Below, in pieces: positions 6,071 to 8,377 of a stretch of 8,377 nucleotides of DNA (its first letter is position 1; each line of letters opens with the position of its first letter). The DNA comes from CAIQOK01 sp043781315 (GTDB lineage: Bacteria; Verrucomicrobiota; Verrucomicrobiia; Limisphaerales; CAIQOK01). The notes beneath the pieces are model-generated. The model was given only the letters and a program-made list of their open reading frames with translations, was not told where the DNA came from and did no database searches. The stretch spans positions 1 to 8,377 of the forward strand of contig JAYWBR010000015.1 of assembly GCA_043781315.1 (NCBI GenBank). The letters are read 5' to 3'. The position numbers were made by a program, and so were the translations under genes.

Positions 6071-6661
6071 TCACAGCCACCTTGCCAACGTCTTCCGCAA
6101 CACTTGCCGCGCGCGATACAGCCTGGATTCAACGGCCTTGGGCGTGGAATCCAGAATGGTCGCTGCCTCGGCCACGCTGCGCTCCTCCCATTCGCAAAGC
6201 ACGATCGCCTCGCGCATATCCTCCGGCAGCGCCTGCACGGCGGCGCGCACGGCGACGGCGCGTTCAGCGGCCAGCGCCTGCTCGCCGGGCGTGGCATCCT
6301 GCGCCGGAAGCTTGCTGCCTAACGTTTCCTCGGTCGTATCCGACTCGGCCTCGAGCGAGACGTTCGGATGCCGGCTGCGCCAGCGGAAATGATTGCGGGC
6401 CAGGTTTGCGGCGATGGTGAAAAGCCAGGTTGTAAATTTTTCGTTCAGCCGAAAACTTTCCCGGGCGCGATAGACGCGGACAAAGGTTTCCTGCGCGAGA
6501 TCTTGGGCGTCGTCCTCGTTGTTCAGCATCCGGCAGAGGAAATGAAAAAGCGGCGTTGAATGACGCTGCATCAAATCATTGAGCGCCGCGTCGTGGCCGG
6601 CGGCCAGTCGTTCCATGTCGGCCCGGTCGGCGGCGTCGGCATCAGTGCTGGTGATGCTCAT
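6071..6661 (-). CDS. ECF-family sigma factor, third gene of a CnrYXH-like operon
   Basis: This 196-residue sigma factor has region 2 at about residues 24-96: LNDLMQRHSTPLFHFLCRML, DAQDLAQETFVRVYRARESF, then FTTWLFTIAANLARNHFRWR. A linker of about 45 residues rich in Glu, Ala and Thr follows. Region 4 is at about 138-190 with ALPEDMREAIVLCEWEERS and the helix-turn-helix AATILDSTPKAVESRLYRAR. The ATG at 6661 lies inside the end of the preceding gene with a 20-nt overlap, so translation is probably coupled. Further upstream the frame stays open to 6778, but those residues overlap the sensor gene and do not resemble a sigma factor. Gene order (membrane protein, periplasmic sensor, sigma) matches cnrY-cnrX-cnrH of Cupriavidus, so release in response to a periplasmic signal, possibly a metal, is the likeliest model. 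Target promoters are unknown. Confidence 0.9.
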   Translation of the reverse strand: MSITSTDADAADRADMERLAAGHDAALNDLMQRHSTPLFHFLCRMLNNEDDAQDLAQETFVRVYRARESFRLNEKFTTWLFTIAANLARNHFRWRSRHPNVSLEAESDTTEETLGSKLPAQDATPGEQALAAERAVAVRAAVQALPEDMREAIVLCEWEERSVAEAATILDSTPKAVESRLYRARQVLRKTLARWL

Positions 6662-7136
6662 GGCCGGCGTGATCTGACATGGATTGCTCGATCTGTTCGT
6701 GGGTGCCGAGGGTGAGTCGCTGCATCTCGGCGAGGTAGCGACGGCCCTGCTCGGGCGGCATGGCCTGGCTGACTTCAAGAAAGTGCTGGAGCATCTGCGC
6801 CTGGCATTGCGTACGGAGTTCGCTGATTTCTTTCAGCGCCTGCGCGACCGCCGGAGTGACGTTGGTGGACTGGCCGCGGGCGGATTCCAGCTCGCTCTTT
6901 TTCGCGGCGATGCGCGCGCACATCTCGCCGCATTTGGGCAGATAACCTTCGTGAAGCTGGCGAACGCGCGCCAGCTCGGCATCGTTCAAATGAAACTCGC
7001 TTTGCAGCCAGCCGAGGTCGTCGTTGGGAGCGGCCATCTGTTTGACGCAGCATTGCCGGGCGATCCAAAATGATCCGCCAAACACCACCGCCCCCACGGC
7101 GAGCGCGCCCATCAATATGAACAGCGAGCGGCGCAT
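6642..7136 (-). CDS. Membrane-anchored periplasmic sensor, CnrX / heavy-metal-resistance-like
   Basis: A 164-residue protein with one N-terminal hydrophobic helix (about 5-26) and a mostly helical periplasmic part, as in CnrX and Spy/CpxP-type metal-resistance proteins. It reads LGWLQSEFHLNDAELARVRQ, HEGYLPKCGEMCARI, a charged helix, then LRTQCQAQMLQHFLEVSQAM and PPEQGRRYLAEM. Possible ligands are H49, H62, C69 and C73 (CxxxC), C111, M115, H118 and M126, followed by a His-rich tail (H156, H159, H161, H162, H164). CnrX itself binds Ni/Co with His, Glu and Met on comparable helices; the Cys-rich set here suggests a different metal preference or a redox signal. C29 and C30 sit at the membrane exit. 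The gene starts 3 nt after the preceding stop codon and overlaps the sigma gene by 20 nt. Confidence 0.78.
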   Translation of the reverse strand: MRRSLFILMGALAVGAVVFGGSFWIARQCCVKQMAAPNDDLGWLQSEFHLNDAELARVRQLHEGYLPKCGEMCARIAAKKSELESARGQSTNVTPAVAQALKEISELRTQCQAQMLQHFLEVSQAMPPEQGRRYLAEMQRLTLGTHEQIEQSMSDHAGHEHHQH

Positions 7137-7139
7137 GAT

Positions 7140-7463
7140 TCAGCGCAGCGAATTCGGAGCGACGGAAGCAAGATACCGCGTCTGGGCGTCGTGGCGCGCG
7201 AGCTGGCTTCCGTCATGCACCCCGATCACAGCCCCTGCGACCACCAGTGCTGCGACGGCGGCCAGAGCAAATCGCGGCCGCAGCACGAAAGCGATGGCGG
7301 CCTCGAGCCAGCCCGGCGAACCGGCCGTTTTTCCGGCCTCGGTGTCGGCGACACGCCGCCAGACATTGTCCTGGAAACGCGGCGGCAGCGGCAGAGCGAC
7401 GCGGGATTCGCGCAGCAGTGAACTGAGTTTCGCGTCGTCGGGATTGGGATGGTTGTTGGTCAT
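7140..7463 (-). CDS. Single-pass membrane protein, probable CnrY-like anti-sigma factor
   Basis: With the ATG at 7463 the protein has 107 residues: a cytoplasmic N-terminus of about 60 containing LSSLLRESRVALPLPPRFQ and VWRRV, one transmembrane helix (about 65-82, ALAAVAALVVAGAVIGV), and a periplasmic tail of about 25. It has no zinc-finger HxxxCxxC, unlike the anti-sigma factor at 2156-2989. This size and topology, and its place before a periplasmic sensor and an ECF sigma gene, match CnrY, which holds CnrH at the membrane. An ATG at 7499 would give 119 residues, but its first codons lie within a hairpin that looks like a terminator for the gene upstream, so I prefer 7463. Neither start has a clear Shine-Dalgarno. 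The function rests on context and topology rather than on sequence recognition. Confidence 0.7.
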   Translation of the reverse strand: MTNNHPNPDDAKLSSLLRESRVALPLPPRFQDNVWRRVADTEAGKTAGSPGWLEAAIAFVLRPRFALAAVAALVVAGAVIGVHDGSQLARHDAQTRYLASVAPNSLR

Positions 7464-7472
7464 TGAGTCAAA

Positions 7473-7497
7473 GGCGGCGGAGTTTTTGTCCGCCGCC
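7473..7497 (-). terminator. Perfect 9-bp hairpin before the CnrY-like gene, terminator or attenuator
   Basis: On the minus strand GGCGGCGGA (7497-7489) pairs perfectly with TCCGCCGCC (7481-7473) around a 7-nt loop, followed by TTT. It lies about 45 nt past the stop of the small secreted protein and 10 nt before the preferred CnrY-like start. It could end most transcripts of the upstream gene or set the ratio between that gene and the signalling operon. The T-run is short. Confidence 0.45.
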
Positions 7498-7508
7498 ATT
7501 TCAGGTTA

Positions 7509-7543
7509 AGCGATTCGTTTCATCGGAACAATCAGCGATTCGT
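7509..7543. repeat. 10-bp direct repeat, AGCGATTCGT, possible operator
   Basis: AGCGATTCGT occurs at 7509-7518 and again at 7534-7543, a 25-nt offset, in the short gap between the small secreted protein gene and the CnrY-like gene. The second copy touches the stop codon of the upstream gene. Direct repeats upstream of a signalling operon can be protein-binding sites, but no regulator is identifiable and the short gap leaves little room for a promoter. Confidence 0.35.
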
Positions 7544-7884
7544 CATTTGCTGCCGACCATGCAACAGGCGGACGCGCAAGGCCCAGGATGGCTGGTGCAT
7601 TCACCGATGGCCTTGGGACTGGCGAGCATTTTGCGGGTGCACGTCAGGGTGTCCGGACTGGTGTCGGTGCCGGCGACGGTTTTGATCTGGTTATCAATCG
7701 TGCGCGGCGAGGCGGTGACGTTCCGGTTTTGTGTCACGGTGTTCGGACTGGTGTCCGAACCGGCGACGGTCTTGATTTGGTTGTCTTTGGCACGTGGCGA
7801 GAGCAGCGCTTCACCGGCGAAGACGTTGAGGGTCACTAAAGCCAGAGCGAGGCTGGCGAGGGTCAGGGGTTTCATGGTTTTCAT
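7543..7884 (-). CDS. Small secreted protein with 30-residue repeats and a Cys-containing C-terminus
   Basis: A 113-residue protein. A Sec signal peptide is clear: KTMKP, then a hydrophobic run of about 15 residues, then VFA before G24. The mature part is built on an exact 30-residue period. SPR, SPR and SPK occur at 29, 59 and 89, and DNQIKTVAGSDTSP (34-47) recurs as DNQIKTVAGTDTSP (64-77). Over 60 nt the DNA repeats (7651-7710 and 7741-7800) match at 47 positions, so the repeat arose by duplication. The last unit is degenerate and gains cysteines at C82, C96, C103, C107 and C108, ending in ACCMVGSK. I recognise no named family. It directly precedes the CnrYXH-like genes on the same strand, which suggests a secreted product linked to the same signal; the Cys cluster could bind metal or form disulfides. 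Confidence 0.72.
   Translation of the reverse strand: MKTMKPLTLASLALALVTLNVFAGEALLSPRAKDNQIKTVAGSDTSPNTVTQNRNVTASPRTIDNQIKTVAGTDTSPDTLTCTRKMLASPKAIGECTSHPGPCASACCMVGSK
7651..7800. repeat. 90-nt-period tandem repeat within the small secreted protein gene
   Basis: Segments 7651-7710 and 7741-7800 match at 47 of 60 positions at an exact 90-nt offset. The 10-nt block CGGCGACGGT (7701-7710 and 7771-7780 by sequence context, offset by the unit layout) and the neighbouring GGACTGGTGTC are conserved between units. Many differences are silent or conservative in the protein, so the repeat has been kept under coding constraint. Confidence 0.65.
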
Positions 7885-8023
7885 AGTTTCTTTTTTGTTT
7901 GGATGTTTTTGTTCTCATCCGGTTGACGGTATCAAAAACCGCCGAACCGTTGTTGGTATTACCCCGGCGGCTGGAAAACCCCGCAGCATTTCTCGGGGCA
8001 ACAGCGCCTTCCCTTCCTTTGAA
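7885..8023. other. Intergenic leader of the small secreted protein gene
   Basis: About 140 nt between the terminator of the right-edge gene and the ATG at 7884. On the minus strand the 30 nt before the ATG are A-rich with no clear Shine-Dalgarno (only AAAGAA). An upstream inverted CCGCCG/CGGCGG pair (7939-7944 and 7965-7970) is followed on the minus strand by TTTTTG. I see no convincing promoter hexamers; TTGATA within this stretch lacks a matching -10 element. Confidence 0.3.
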
Positions 8024-8053
8024 AACAGCCCCGCCATACAGGGCGGGGCTGTT
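8024..8053 (-). terminator. Intrinsic terminator of the right-edge gene
   Basis: On the minus strand AACAGCCCCGCC and GGCGGGGCTGTT form a perfect 12-bp GC-rich stem with a 6-nt loop, and the second arm runs into TTTTC. It starts 7 nt after the stop codon of the minus-strand gene ending at 8061. This is the clearest Rho-independent terminator in the window. The stem is nearly symmetric, but only the minus strand has the gene directly upstream. Confidence 0.8.
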
Positions 8054-8060
8054 CTCCACC

Positions 8061-8377
8061 TCACACCCCCGGCGGCGGCGTGGGCGTGGGCGTGGTGGGC
8101 GTCGGCGCGTGGGCGAAGCGCGCACCGAACGCATCCAGAAACGCCGTCGTCTCCGGCGTGCGCCCTTGCGCCTGGGCGGTGCGATAAATCGCGCGGCTCG
8201 TCACCGAGGCGTCGCTCAACACCGCGATCAAACTCGCCCTGGTTTGATTCGCCTCCTGCTCCGCCTTGGCATTGACCGGCACGATCTGTTTGGCCAGCGC
8301 GATGTCCTTGGCCAGTTCCGTCACGCTGATGTTGGCGGGCAGGGTGGTGGGATTTTGCTGCGCGTACGTCAGCGCCA
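8061..8377 (-). CDS. Unknown protein, C-terminal part with Thr/Pro-rich tail (cut by window edge)
   Basis: The frame is open from the right window edge to the stop at 8061 and gives about 105 residues, so the start lies outside the window. A GTG at 8324 is internal and need not be a start. The visible part begins ALTYAQQNPTTLPANISVTE, continues as an Ala-rich, probably helical region (LAKDIALAKQIVPVNAKAEQ, then TRASLIAVLSDASVTSRAIY), and ends in a linker-like tail APTPTTPTPTPPPGV. I recognise no family, catalytic motif or transmembrane segment. The Thr/Pro tail resembles extracytoplasmic linkers but ends the protein here. Its own terminator follows directly, so it is probably not in one transcript with the small secreted protein gene downstream. 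Confidence 0.65.
   Translation of the reverse strand, partial: ALTYAQQNPTTLPANISVTELAKDIALAKQIVPVNAKAEQEANQTRASLIAVLSDASVTSRAIYRTAQAQGRTPETTAFLDAFGARFAHAPTPTTPTPTPPPGV

Noticed and set aside
7463..8275. A 270-codon plus-strand frame at the right end
   Set aside because: It runs across two minus-strand genes, a clear minus-strand terminator and an intergenic region. The repeated VSGLVS/VFGLVS text is the reverse reading of the 90-nt repeat.

Overview
The window looks like part of a GC-rich bacterial chromosome, most likely from a Verrucomicrobia-like organism (Pedosphaera/Limisphaerales type). This is inferred from style, not from a marker gene: three ECF sigma factors in 8.4 kb, secreted proteins with iterated motifs, intergenic heptamer hairpins, and few clear Shine-Dalgarno sites. 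No rRNA, tRNA, CRISPR array or transposase is visible.

Layout, left to right. 1-152 (-) is the N-terminus of an ECF sigma factor cut by the window edge. A short gap with a palindromic repeat follows. 297-2054 (-) encodes an intact PolX-type DNA polymerase with a C-terminal PHP domain. A heptamer hairpin separates it from an ECF sigma/anti-sigma pair (3582-2986 and 2989-2156, -) whose genes overlap as ATGA. Divergent from this pair is a secreted six-blade propeller-like protein (3727-4644, +) with an ECF-like promoter in the shared intergenic region. After a hairpin and a second heptamer array comes thiD (4798-5673, +), which carries a palindromic insertion inside its reading frame, then a small low-GC membrane protein (5678-6037, +).

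The right part is entirely on the minus strand. Read in transcription order it holds: the C-terminus of an unknown protein with a Thr/Pro tail (8377-8061) and its intrinsic terminator; a small secreted Cys-containing protein built on an exact 30-residue repeat (7884-7543); and three tightly packed genes for a one-TM anti-sigma-like protein, a membrane-anchored periplasmic sensor-like protein with His/Cys/Met residues, and an ECF sigma factor (7463-6071). These three have the order and topology of the metal-sensing CnrY-CnrX-CnrH module of Cupriavidus.

The most interesting items are this CnrYXH-like operon with the repeat-bearing secreted protein directly upstream, the perfect palindrome embedded in thiD, and the paired heptamer arrays. 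PolX and ThiD are housekeeping functions (DNA repair synthesis; thiamine pyrimidine phosphorylation). The rest is mostly envelope-stress or metal-type signalling.
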